Below are positions 15,989 through 26,129 of a stretch of DNA of 64,000 bases, in pieces. The position numbers and the translations under genes were made by a program. The stretch comes from Agriotes lineatus (Eukaryota; Arthropoda; Insecta; Coleoptera; Elateridae). Below the pieces are notes generated by a model that saw nothing but the letters and a program-made list of their open reading frames with translations, was not told the origin of the DNA and did no database searches. Location: contig CALNHX010002954.1 of NCBI GenBank assembly GCA_940337035.1, positions 62,001 to 126,000 on the forward strand. Direction: 5' to 3'. Each line of letters begins with the position of its first letter. Position 1 is the first letter of the stretch.

Positions 15989-16369
15989 ATGAGCTCAGAA
16001 CCTCGATATCCAGAATTTGGGAGATACTCCAAACGGCTACGAACATTCGGCGATTGGAGTCGAGGTCAAACTCCAGAATCGCTAGCAGGTGCCGGTTTCT
16101 TTTGCATCAGCGACACGATTAATTGTGTGCAGTGTTTCTACTGCGGAGTTCAAATTTCTGGTTGGGAGCGCAATGACAAACCCCTATCTGAACACCTCCG
16201 TTGGTCACCCAACTGCAAAATTGCCAAGGTCTACCAGCAATTACAAACCATCGAAGACTTGACTTATCAACTTTTCGATGCGTTGCATTTTTCCCCAGGA
16301 GTAGATGTGGCTGGCAACAATGGAACGGGTGCGGCCGACAAAACAAAAGGTTGCTGTTGTCATAAGTGA
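15989..16369 (+). CDS. BIR-domain (IAP-type) protein without RING
   Basis: This intact ORF of 126 residues encodes a single baculovirus-IAP-repeat domain. Residues about 10-80 have R.RTFGDWSRG.TPESLAGAGFF, then VQCFYCGV...W...D.PLSEH..WSPNC, giving the zinc ligands Cys-x2-Cys, His and Cys. The region after the BIR is short, has no RING finger, and ends GCCCHK, an unusual cysteine run that might bind metal or be lipid-modified. BIR proteins of insect DNA viruses bind caspases or IAP antagonists and delay apoptosis; that role here is inferred. The TGA stop shares its A with the ATG of the next gene (TGATG at 16367-16371). Confidence 0.9.
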   Translation: MSSEPRYPEFGRYSKRLRTFGDWSRGQTPESLAGAGFFCISDTINCVQCFYCGVQISGWERNDKPLSEHLRWSPNCKIAKVYQQLQTIEDLTYQLFDALHFSPGVDVAGNNGTGAADKTKGCCCHK

Positions 16370-16845
16370 TGCAAAGTGCGGCGCCAAACCATTCACTAGT
16401 TGCCATCGACTTGTTGAACATGCTACCAATACAATTTTTGGTTGCTCTCGCTGCAGTTCATGATGGGATTCTCTACGTCCTTCAACCGCCGCGGTGCAGT
16501 TCAGCTTCTTTCGCCTACAATGATGGAGTGCACAACGTGACGTGGCGTAAAATGGATACCAGTTCCTTGACAACTATTTCCGTTTTTAAAATACAAGTGA
16601 ACAACTTTACTGAACATAACGTTTTAACGTTCAAGATAAAATACTATTTCCCTTCATATGCGGTAGATACGAATTGGCAAACGATTTTGCTAAAAAATAA
16701 ACCTGATGTCTTGAAGAAGCTGCTCTCGCCCGCGGATAATTCCTGCTGTATATCTACTATTGTTTTAAGCACTATTTTATTCGCTCTAATGTGTATGTCT
16801 GTAACGTATTTCTTAATCTGTTGGTATTATAATCATTTAGTCTAG
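16369..16845 (+). CDS. Unrecognised membrane protein with C-terminal transmembrane segment
   Basis: The start is taken as ATG 16369, overlapping the BIR stop as TGATG. The product has 158 residues. Residues about 10-32 are moderately hydrophobic (LLNMLPIQFLVALAAV), a possible signal or anchor. The middle contains possible N-glycosylation sites (NVT, NFT). Residues about 128-155 form a strong transmembrane helix (IVLSTILFALMCMSVTYFLICW), followed by a very short tail. Topology resembles a small type I envelope or host-interaction protein. No family is recognised. No ATG-proximal promoter is seen, so it is probably on the BIR transcript. Confidence 0.55.
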   Translation: MQSAAPNHSLVAIDLLNMLPIQFLVALAAVHDGILYVLQPPRCSSASFAYNDGVHNVTWRKMDTSSLTTISVFKIQVNNFTEHNVLTFKIKYYFPSYAVDTNWQTILLKNKPDVLKKLLSPADNSCCISTIVLSTILFALMCMSVTYFLICWYYNHLV

Positions 16846-16959
16846 CCACTACTGTAATTACTCTTTGTATGTGCATCTTAAATATAACTTTTTTTATTAA
16901 ATTATGTGTATCTTTCACTCTACGAAGGTGCTCTGGATGAGTAACCAAATATTCTATCC

Positions 16960-17093
16960 GACTCGATGGTCTAGAGGTAAAGATACCCTCGGCTGCAGAT
17001 TGCGGATATACAGGGAGACCTAGGTTCGAATCCTAGTCGAGTCATAATTTAGACATGAAGTATTCTAGGCGTTTACTTCATGCCTAATTTTTT
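16960..17093 (+). ncRNA. tRNA-like RNA followed by hairpin and T6: candidate pol III transcript
   Basis: Positions 16960-17044 fold like a tRNA. A perfect 7-bp acceptor stem pairs GACTCGA with TCGAGTC at 17037-17043. A 4-bp D stem is GTCT/AGAT. A perfect T arm is CTAGG-TTCGAAT-CCTAG at 17020-17036. The A box TGGTCTAGAGG and B box GGTTCGAATCC fit pol III consensus. The anticodon arm is abnormal: a 4-bp CCCT/AGGG stem closes a 22-base loop, so a standard anticodon cannot be assigned unless an intron is present. Ten bases downstream is a 9-bp hairpin, CATGAAGTA/TACTTCATG with an 11-base loop (17054-17082), then TTTTTT at 17088-17093, a pol III terminator. It could also be a tRNA gene with intron or a SINE head. 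Confidence 0.6.
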
Positions 17094-17159
17094 AAATAAA
17101 TATGTTAAGCGCAGTCTGTTCTAAGCACTACTTAACTCTTTCTATGCCCTTGGCCGTAA

Positions 17160-17400
17160 ACGCGATCTTGACCTTGAATTTTTTTAAAGTAGCCTCAACC
17201 TCGAACGCGGGTTTGACCTTGAACGTGGCCTCGCTCCGAATGTGGCCTCGCTTCGAACGTGACCTTGGGCTTGCACGTGGCCCCGCCTTGCATGTGACCT
17301 TGGGCTTGAACGTGACCTTGGCCTTGAACTCAAGGCCAAGTGGTGGGGGGAGGTTCCAGAACCATCCACTTCCCTCTACTATAAATATATGCGAACGAGA
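17160..17400 (+). promoter_or_regulatory. Array of TGACCTTG half-sites with downstream TATA box
   Basis: A degenerate repeat of about 18 bp (CTTGAACGTGACCTTGG type) fills 17160-17340. Exact TGACCTTG occurs at 17169, 17214, 17260, 17295 and 17313. Its reverse complement CAAGGTCA is the extended half-site bound by monomeric orphan nuclear receptors of the FTZ-F1 and ERR types. TATAAATATA follows at about 17380. No coding gene follows, so the promoter may serve a short RNA or be left over from the element terminus. Confidence 0.5.
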
Positions 17401-17425
17401 TCGTTTTCACTCCTGCTTCATATAA

Positions 17426-17926
17426 TCACTAGAACACTGCAATAACTAAAAGTAATTTATGAATATACCTGTATTTTTGGCTTTGTTTGGTATTGATTAT
17501 TCCAAAATTCCAATGAATTATCGAATTAGCTAATTCCAATACTATTCACAGTTTTGCCTTTACACCAAATATCCCACTGTAGTTATAAGAGGCTTTGGCA
17601 CCAATAGACTGGGCAAGCAAAACCAACATTTATTTTGATGAAATTCTATTCTTTGTCGCCTTTCTTGTTAATGTATTTTGAATCATCATACGTGTTCATG
17701 CTATAAAAGTACAGGTAAAAAAACAAAGCCTTTCTTTTGCTTTTAAATAGTTTTTTTATATACCTAACTGCTACAGAGATCTGCAATCTGCCAAGTGGGC
17801 AATAAGCGTTTGTTATCGTACAGAAAGAATGGCATGTAGAGTATCACTCCACTGAGTGATCTCCTTTAAAATTAATCTAAACCTTAAATATAGAATTTAT
17901 TTGTCTATGTGATCTTAAGTCTAAAC
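17426..17926. other. AT-rich spacer, probable transition from virus to host DNA
   Basis: No gene is seen. The right terminus of the adintovirus should lie in or near this segment, but with the left end outside the window neither the terminal inverted repeat nor the target duplication can be identified. Confidence 0.4.
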
Positions 17927-18543
17927 TTATCTGGGTCCTGTTATTAGATTGAATGGCAGTAGTCGTTTCAACCTCTGCACTTCACTAACATCGCGCACAT
18001 TTAACTGATTGGCCATCACATTTGGATGCACTAGCACTCTTTCACTGTATTTCGCACTGAATCGATGTATGGCTTCCTTGATGGATTCCAGAGAGATAGC
18101 ATGCTGAATCATTTCGTTGGGGATGTAATAAGGAGCGTCAGCGATGGCACGCAATACCTTGTTTTGGAACCTTTGCAAGATTGCAATGTTGGAGTCACTT
18201 GCAGTTCCCCACAGCTGAATTCCATATGTCCACACGGGCTTAAGGATGGACTTGTATAGTAATAACTTGTTATCCAAGGATAATTTTGACTTGCGGCCAA
18301 TGAGCCAATACATTTGACTTAGTTTAAGGCCTAGCTGTTTTCGACTTGTGGAAGTTGACAGTTGTTAATCTTCACAGGAGGACATGTTTCTCTACTTAGT
18401 GTAAAACTCACATGTATTGACTTAGTTTCATTAGCTTTAATGCGCCATGTTTTTAACCAGTGCTGAATTTTATTTAGGTTTATTTGGAGGTTTCTTGAGG
18501 CTGTTTTAAAAAACTGAAAATAACATTCTTGAAAGAAACACAA
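17927..18543 (-). pseudogene. Jockey-like LINE reverse transcriptase 3' fragment
   Basis: Two minus-strand open segments carry the C-terminal part of a non-LTR retrotransposon ORF2. One (18331-18543) has the thumb-like NLNKIQHWLKTWRIKANETKS. The other (17927-18313) has LLYKSILKPVWTYGIQLWG and LQRFQNKVLRAIADAPYYIPN, typical of jockey-clade elements. They are in different frames, and no endonuclease or palm domain is present, so this is a 5'-truncated, degenerate copy. Confidence 0.85.
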
Positions 18544-18766
18544 TTTAACTTGTACCGACTTCCATTATTTATTAGAATTATATTTAATTGCATAAATGTT
18601 TACGAACAATTACTTTAAATTGAGAAGAATATAAGAAGATTGTGAAGGCTGTTTTAAAATAATAATTCCATGGTAGGAAAATTATCTACTATTGCAGATA
18701 GTTATACAAAACAATTACTTAGTAGGTATATATTTATTTGGCATATGGCATACATTCCAATAATAT

Positions 18767-19260
18767 TGTAACGACCTTCGGTCCGGATCGCGTTAGAACA
18801 TTCCAGATCATTCCAGAAAGTGTAACGACCTTTGGGCCGGAGTGCATCAGAACATTCTAGAGCATTCCAGAACGACCTTGCGCGCTAACACGTCAGTGTC
18901 TCTGGATTAATCGAGCAAGCTCTCAAAGTTTCCAGAAGGAATTATCCGGCGATACATAAATACGTGCAAGCGGAAATAACAGTTTAGTCTCGAATTCACC
19001 TCTGAGGTGTGCGGAAGCTGCCATATAAATAAACAGGCGTACAAATAAATAAATAGCCATATATAAATCATTCATGTTAAGTAGTGTATAAATAAATAAG
19101 TGTATTCGGTGTTAGAAATAGTTCCTGTAGTTATAAATAATTTGTGTTCCGCCTTAATAGTGGTTGTGTTTGTAAATAGTTAAGATAAACCGTTGTAAAT
19201 AAATGCTTGTGCAAGAAGCGGCGTATAATTTTTAATAGCCCGAAACGTAAAAACGTAACA
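18767..19260 (+). mobile_element. Solo LTR (494 bp) with ATAT target duplication
   Basis: The segment starts TGTAACGACC and ends CGTAACA, with ATAT at 18763-18766 and again at 19261-19264. There is no internal region, so it is a solo LTR left by recombination. The 5' quarter contains two blocks of alternating GAA/TTC (around 18795-18820 and 18850-18875), which have the heat-shock element pattern. AATAAA-type signals occur later. Confidence 0.8.
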
Positions 19261-19619
19261 ATATAATAAATGAGATTTTTGAATGGCTTCTATCTGAATG
19301 CATTTCAAATGGCGTAAAAAATGTTTATAAAACACATTATCAAGGATGAAACTCCTAAATAAGCTAGAATGGTACACAGCTCCCTGAACCGAGAATCTCC
19401 AAGGGACTGTCCACCTGGGTAACTGGTAGATATCGAAATATAAATGGGTTCGAAAAAAGATTATAAAATACTTGAAATAAAAATAAAAAGAATGGTAAAA
19501 GAGCAGAATATGAAATATGGAAAACATATTTAAAAATATAGAATTGCAAATTGGAACTACATTAGCTGAAGCATGGGGACATATATGAATCATAAGAACA
19601 GCAAACAGAAACAAAACAC

Positions 19620-20330
19620 CGTTATATATAATAACAATCGCAAAATGAAAGAAATACTATGAAGAGCTGCTCACAGAAATAGACGGAAATCCATATTACA
19701 AAACAACATAACATTAGAACAAGAACAATATATAGAGATTACATCTGAAGATATAAAAGAATATATAAAGTTAATCAAACCTGGAAAAGCATCTTGGCCT
19801 GGGGAAATTTAAATTGAGTTAATTAAAAAAGGAACCCATAAGTTTATAACAATTTTAGCAACCTTTATGGAAAATGTATCAATGGTACGAAATTCCATTT
19901 AAATGAAAGGTAGCGTATATCTCATCGATTCATAAGGGGAGGAAACACGTAGTAGGCAACTATCGAGGCATATCAGTAACAGTTTACGGTCGTATAGTAA
20001 TAAAAATAATGGAAAATCAATATAAACACAAACAGGCGGAAAAGCATAGTGGCCCTACATAGAGTAGATCTTGCATGGTGAATATTTTCTGTTTAGCACA
20101 ATTATTGCTCCAAAAGAAAATAGCTTCAAATAAAGAAGTGCATCTTTCATTTATAGAGCTCCAAAGGGCATACGGCAATTTACCTATAAATAAACTCTGG
20201 GATGCAGTGCAAGAAGCAAAAATGAACAAATCTTTAGTCAAGCCATGCAAAATGTCTATGATGCACAACTATCCAAAACAAAGGTGTTACCTGAGTTGTT
20301 TGAAGGTGTTTTTTAGTAACAAAAGGATTG
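19620..20330 (+). pseudogene. Degenerate LINE reverse transcriptase relic
   Basis: Interrupted plus-strand frames give EITSEDIKEYIKLIKPGKAS, GNYRGISVTVYGRIVIKIME and EVHLSFIELQRAYGNLPINKLWDAV. They correspond to the pre-palm and palm motifs of a non-LTR reverse transcriptase (NYRGIS, FIDLEKAYD-like). Several stops and frameshifts show long decay. It is a different family from the neighbouring jockey-like fragment. Confidence 0.7.
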
Positions 20331-20397
20331 AGACAAGGGTGTTGTATCTCGTCCACACGTTTCAGGATATATACCAATGTCGCCCTGAACTTTTTGA

Positions 20398-20590
20398 CCG
20401 CGCTTGTGGCTCTGTGGTAAGAATGACAGGCTTGTAACCACAAGAGATCAGTGGTCCCGGGTTCAAATCCCGGGGTAGGTACCAGAGTACGTAGAAATAA
20501 TATACAAAAAGCACGCCTGATGACTCAAGAACTCCCGAAACGTCGTGTAAAAAACAATCAGACAGTGGAAAAAGTCCGCTAAACAACTCA
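20398..20590 (+). mobile_element. tRNA-derived SINE
   Basis: An A box (TGGCTCTGTGG) at about 20407 and a B box within GGGTTCAAATCCC at about 20459 lie in a tRNA-like head with a strong T stem. A non-tRNA body follows (to about 20590). The order and spacing fit a pol III SINE inserted in plus orientation. Confidence 0.65.
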
Positions 20591-20692
20591 TAGATATAGG
20601 TACCTATACGTATTATATATATGCATGTAGTATATACTACCCAATATACCGTTATGATATTAATGGCCTCTTTTAATTAAGTCACTCTAAAT

Positions 20693-22102
20693 CAGTGGTT
20701 CCCAAACTTATTTGGTCTACCGCCCCCTTTTCAGAAAAAAAAATTACTCAGCGTCCCCTGAAAATCTACACTCAGAACAAACAGAAAGATATTGTAGTGG
20801 TAGCTTCTTGAGACTGATAATTATCTATAAAAGTATTTCTAGGTAGGAAATTATTTTAAAAGAATAAATTAATTACCAATTAAGAAATACAAGGGGGGAT
20901 TTATACATTAAAAGTACAACATAAATATTTGAGATTTGTTTAATGAAAGATACATTAGATACAGCTACTGTTAAATTGTGAATAGTTTATTAAAAAGGTT
21001 TGAGCATATAAGTTGATTTAGTTGGGATAGTTGTTTGGTAACATCAGAGCTTAGATTTTAATTTGTAGTATTAACTGACAAGCGGAATAACTAAAGTGAA
21101 AGCCAAACTCAAATTATTATATGAAAATGTCAATTATGAAATGTTATAATAAAATATACCATATAAAAACTTTGTATAAATTATTATCGCTAGAGAAAAT
21201 GATATTTTTTAAAACAAATAAATTTTTTCTGAAGTTGTACCTGTATTTTGAGTAAAAGCAAATTTGAATAATACAGACACTTTATTATAATGGTATTTAC
21301 TTTCTGGATGGTGTATTAAAGGGTGTGATAAAGTAAAATTAAAGAAACGGAGAATAAAGAGACTGAGTAGATAAAGTAACAAATGGTATGAAGAAGAATA
21401 AGAACATTTAATAATGATAAATAGTCTTCATGGAATAAATAAACCTGTAATTTTCATTTTGTGTGTTTATTTGAAAAATAATGTTACCCTATGTTACGCA
21501 ACAGATGAAATAAAGTACGTTTTTTTTTCTATAATAACTGTCAAAGTTTTACAATGTTGGTAAATTTGTGATTAAAACGCTAGGAAATGTTTCTACCTTG
21601 TGTTGGTAGAACTTTTTCAAAATTATGGTTATGTGTCAATTTTGAATGTCAAAGTTTCTTAATTTGAACTCTTGACTATTTTTTTTAACATGGAATCATC
21701 ATCATCATCAATAAAATCGGATTAAAAAAGAAAACCAAGAAATATTTTAAATGCAAAAATGAAGCAAGCGATATTAAATTATGACATATCTGTCAAAATG
21801 ACAATCATTTTTTTAGTGGAAGAAAAGAACCAATAATCTATGTACCAACATTATTAAAACTAGGGACCCTGCAGGAATGCAACTTATTCCCTAGAAAGTT
21901 GACCTTGAAAATTGTTATAGAAAGAAATTATGTACAAATGGTTTTTCTAATTCTTCTTATCTTCTATTCTTTCTTTAAGCTTTCACCGCCCCCTTATTTT
22001 TATTTACCCCCCCCCCCCCAAATGCACCCGTGGCTACTATCGCCCACCTGAATCGTTCCAGCGCCCCCAAAGGAGCGATATCGCCCACTTTGGGAATCAC
22101 TG
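20693..22102 (+). mobile_element. Non-autonomous hAT-like element (1,410 bp)
   Basis: Termini are CAGTGGTTCCCAAAC and GTTTGGGAATCACTG-like inverted repeats (right end CTTTGGGAATCACTG). An 8-bp duplication CTCTAAAT is present at 20685-20692 and 22103-22110. The TSD fits the nnnTAnnn pattern described for the Buster group of hAT elements. The interior has no transposase ORF. A poly-C run lies near 22009-22019. A shorter relative occurs in reverse orientation at 31002-31663. Confidence 0.85.
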
Positions 22103-22110
22103 CTCTAAAT

Positions 22111-22737
22111 CTATAGGGTTTTGTAAAGTTGCCGGCTAATATTTGTTTATAGTACTTATTTTTAATTAATTAAATGACTATCTACAGGGTTAGGTCACCA
22201 CATCCAAAATACTATTACTAACTTGCTATTGTGAATTATATAAAGTTCTAATAAAAATTTATTTGTACGCACTCTGTATGTCCACAGGTGCAACATTCTA
22301 GGAGTTAGGGCGAAGAAATGCGCGTTTAAAAAAAATTACCACAAGACCTTTATCTAAGTAATAACTGTAAGTACAAATCGTAATGACTAATTGTGTAGAC
22401 ATTTTTTCGAACCAGAAAACATATTATGATACCTTGAACTGACAATATTATTGTGAGGCACCCTGTAGTATATGCTAGTTTCGAGTAGTTCATTTGCTTT
22501 ACATTTGATTTATCGATTTTGCCTAATACAGTAGTGCTTTAGACGTTATCCAACATTACGTATTTACATTGACCTTATTGGATGTAAGTAACAATTTAGA
22601 ATTCAGTTATCGTAAATTTCTAAATATTTTAGATATAAACCTACTTATAGTCAACTTAATATAATTAAACTTTGTACTGTGTGTGGTTTTCAGATATTGC
22701 TGTTAATAAATACGGGCTTTTAATATTTACTATACCA
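22111..22737. other. Intergenic DNA and 5' region of the first zinc-finger gene
   Basis: No ORF until the zinc-finger gene. A splice acceptor TGTGGTTTTCAG ends near 22692, followed by 45 bases of leader before ATG 22738. An equivalent acceptor precedes the paralogous gene at 47 kb, so an upstream non-coding exon is likely. Confidence 0.45.
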
Positions 22738-23820
22738 ATGGAGGTGAAATATGAATTGGTTGATCACAATAATGCAATGACGAGCATGTTACATGAACCA
22801 CTATGGAAACTGGATGAAAATAAAGTAGTTGGAGACTTACATGTGAAGCAGGAGAATGTTGAGGGCACTATCGACAACACCGCTTACTACCATGAATTGG
22901 CTATTAAACAGGAAACAGTTGATATAAAAGATGAAGTCCTTATTTTGGGCGCAGCAAGTGGGAGCTTCACAGAAGAACAGTTTGTTTCTAAAGTTTGTGA
23001 ATATGGAGCAGAGGATAAAAGTAATTTTCCCGAAAATATGACGACTATTTTGAATAAATTTCACATATGTTTAATTTGCGAGTATAAAACTAAAACGAAA
23101 CATTCTTTTGTTAGACATATGAGGACACATTCAGGAGAAAAACCTTATTCCTGTTCTATTTGCGAGCATAAAGCAGCAGATAAAAGTAGCTTAGTTAAAC
23201 ATATAAAGACACATACGGTAGAAAAGCCTTATACATGTTTCATTTGTGACTATAAAACAGCCCGGAAAGATACGCTAGTTATTCATATGAAGACACATAC
23301 AGGGAAAAAATCTTTTTTATGTGCTGTATGCAATTACAAGTCAGCAAAAAAAGCTTGTTTAGTTAACCATATGAGAACGCACACTGGAGAAAAACCGTAT
23401 TCATGTTCTATTTGTAAATTTAAAGCAGCACAGCAGGGTAACTTGGTTATTCATATGAGGACACATTCAGGTGAAAAACCTTATTTATGTTCAATTTGCG
23501 AATATAAAGCGGCAGACAAGAGTACTTTGGTGGGCCATATGAAGATTCATACAGGAGAAAAACGTTATTCATGTGCAATATGCAATTATAAATCAGTAAA
23601 GAAAACTGGCTTAGTTATTCATATGAGAACACACACTGATGAAAAACCCTATTCTTGTTCTGTTTGCGAATATAAAGCAGCACAAAAATTTTCTTTAGTT
23701 AAACATATGAGAACGCACACAGGAGACAAACCTTATTCTTGTTCCGTTTGCGAATATAAAGCAGCACAAAAAATTTCTTTAGTTAAACATATGAAGAAGC
23801 ATACTATAGATAAACCTTAG
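22738..23820 (+). CDS. C2H2 zinc-finger protein with nine tandem fingers
   Basis: The start is taken at ATG 22738 (MEVKYELVDHNN) because the same N-terminus is found in the paralogue at 47146. The product has 360 residues. The first 100 are acidic with repeated VKQE/IKQE patches, a common feature of insect zinc-finger proteins. One degenerate finger (VCEYGAEDKSNF) follows, then nine Cys2His2 fingers of the CEYKAA.K..LV.HM.THTGEKPY type up to the C-terminus. Linkers are mostly TGEKPY. The expected role is sequence-specific nuclear DNA binding; targets are unknown. The coding region has no intron or break, unlike the paralogue. Confidence 0.9.
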   Translation: MEVKYELVDHNNAMTSMLHEPLWKLDENKVVGDLHVKQENVEGTIDNTAYYHELAIKQETVDIKDEVLILGAASGSFTEEQFVSKVCEYGAEDKSNFPENMTTILNKFHICLICEYKTKTKHSFVRHMRTHSGEKPYSCSICEHKAADKSSLVKHIKTHTVEKPYTCFICDYKTARKDTLVIHMKTHTGKKSFLCAVCNYKSAKKACLVNHMRTHTGEKPYSCSICKFKAAQQGNLVIHMRTHSGEKPYLCSICEYKAADKSTLVGHMKIHTGEKRYSCAICNYKSVKKTGLVIHMRTHTDEKPYSCSVCEYKAAQKFSLVKHMRTHTGDKPYSCSVCEYKAAQKISLVKHMKKHTIDKP

Positions 23821-26129
23821 GATTAGAAGGTAATTGCCTAATTTTCTAGAAATGATCTAAATACAGTAAGTACAGCAGTACCTCCGTTTCAGTACCCGCA
23901 ATCTGAAAAATATAAAAGCATTTCAAAAAGTCACTGAACAATCATAATTTAATCGATTTAGGGCTGGTTCTACAATGCAAGTATATACCTAGAATAAGCT
24001 ATCCGAGGTATAAATTGAGATTGTATTAAGCCCACGACTTGGATCTGTTTGCAGTGCAAGATAATTGACCGATTCAATAAGCACAGAGCTGGGATATTTT
24101 ATATAATTGCAATTTTAAACTAAAATAAAATATCAAATGCATTGATAATGAGATGCAAGAAACAGTAAATTATTTGGAAAAAGGCACGCAAAGGCAAAGT
24201 ATGTTTCAAAGGGTTTGAATTGGCCTGTGAATAAATATAATTAAAAAGGTTTGTGCACATGTAAAACCAGACCACACAAAATTTATTTGACACAAAAGGT
24301 TTGTTAGCTGTATTTTAAAAGGAGCGTAATTTTTTAAGTCAAAAGCAAAAGATAGTGAAAATGGTGAGCAAAGCAGAAAGGTAAAGCAAGATGAAGCATA
24401 ATAGAGAAAATTGCAAAGAGCAATCCCTAAATATTGGCAACAGAAAGTAGCAAGAGACGTGAAAAGTGCGGAACTCAAAAATCAGTGTATTTAAAAACAA
24501 AGTGAAACAGAGCAGAGCAGTGACATTTGATAATAAAAAAAGTTTGTGTGCGCAACGCTATCGAACAGTTTTAATTATAAGGTTAAAGACAATAATTTAG
24601 ATTTAAGAAAATTGTAAATATTATGTACTCAAATTTACATTTGTAACCTTTTATTAACAGAATTAATTTCCATGAACATAAGAAAATCAACAGTAACTTA
24701 GCAACCTGATGCTATTTTGTTTAAAACAAGGGGGACAATTGAATAAATATTATTAGAAGTTTGTCAAATTTGTGCTGCACATTTAAATACAGTTTTATAT
24801 TAATAAACGAGCTTTTTTCCATACAAAAAGTATTGCATTTTATTGCATATGTGTCCATGTTTTTGTGGGACCGTTTGTGAGAGGTTCCGCAGCATAATAT
24901 AAATTTCCAACATCTTCCTCCGAGGACGTTGCGAGCCGTCCATGTGAAATTTTCCGACTTTGATTCCGGCCCAAGGAAGCATCGATAGCCAGAGTTTAGC
25001 TGTCCAGGACATCGGCAGAGTCTGCCAGAGTGCCACCGTCGACACATGCATCAGGGGAGCATCTCCAGCAAGAAATCCAAGCAGCATTACTACGAGCAGC
25101 TCCGAAGCCAGCAAACGAGGTAAGATTAAGCCTGCGATTTAAGTGTCAGAGTTCCGGAAACGCATTAAATTCCGAGATCAATCCTTTCCGGAGCGGTCTA
25201 GTATTTCCCCAGGGGCCCAATTGATTTGTGTTTTTCGAAATTTGAGTAGCGTCGGTGGATTGTGCGAATTCGGCGGAGTCCCAAGTTTCATAAACAGTAG
25301 AAAGAGTGGCGTGATTTCGACGTCAGAACAATCAAAAGACGGTGCCGTCATCCTAAAATAACAAGCAAGGGGAGGTTTTTGAATAGTTGCCAAGCGTGAA
25401 AATTTAAATAACTTACCTGACGCGTTTCTCAAAGTATTTTCACGAGTTTAAACGTTCAGCTACGCTGTTCGCACTGCCGACATTTTGTGTCATCTGTCAA
25501 TAAAATAGATTGTGAAGTTTACCTACCAATAACGAGTGAACGAGCCTACGCGGAGTCAAATAACCTAAAATTTGAGATTAGTCCATTTATGAATGGAATG
25601 CATATGTACTTTATATTAAATATATATTGTATATTGTTCCGATTGTTGATGTAGATATTACAATAAAAAAAAATATGAACCCAGCCCAATGAGATAGGAA
25701 GTCTTGTGCTTGCTGTGAAATTAGCATAATCAGTTTTTGCAATTAGATAAAATAGAAAGAGGGGCATACAATCATTTATTTGTGTAATTAATTATTACAT
25801 TTCATTTTTAACCAGCCGTAATTGATTGACAGGCAAAGTAAAACCACAGTACAAAATTATTAAATCTACGAATTTACAATTTGCCCAAATTCTAATTTAT
25901 TAAGATTTTTATCTAGTATTACAAACAGTACAGCCACTACAAACAGGCTGTCATAGCAAAATGTCATAGATTCCTTTGTTACAGCAATAGTTTCTAGGGT
26001 ATTTAGTCCCCGGATAACTTTATCGTTGGTTTGTAGAACTTGCCCTTAGTCGATTACTGTTCTGAGTAACTGATGAAATCTCGAGTGGTTCTGCCTGAGA
26101 TAATAATTGTTCTATTGTTAGTTATGAGG
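23821..26129. other. Intergenic region, no recognised gene
   Basis: A GC-richer island at 24,880-25,540 has splice-like signals on both strands: AACGAG/GTAAGA on plus near 25119 and GCGTCAG/GTAAGT on minus near 25420. It may hold exons of an unseen gene or a transposon leader. Short open frames there have no recognisable domain. The rest is AT-rich with nothing supportable. Confidence 0.4.

Noticed and set aside
17160..17400. Terminal inverted repeat of the adintovirus
   Set aside because: No inverted counterpart is visible near the left of the window. The left end lies outside, so it cannot be tested here.
24800..25114. Secreted peptide-like ORF with hydrophobic N-terminus on the minus strand
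   Set aside because: No proper ATG context, no processing or cysteine pattern that persists in one frame, and the region is probably non-coding.
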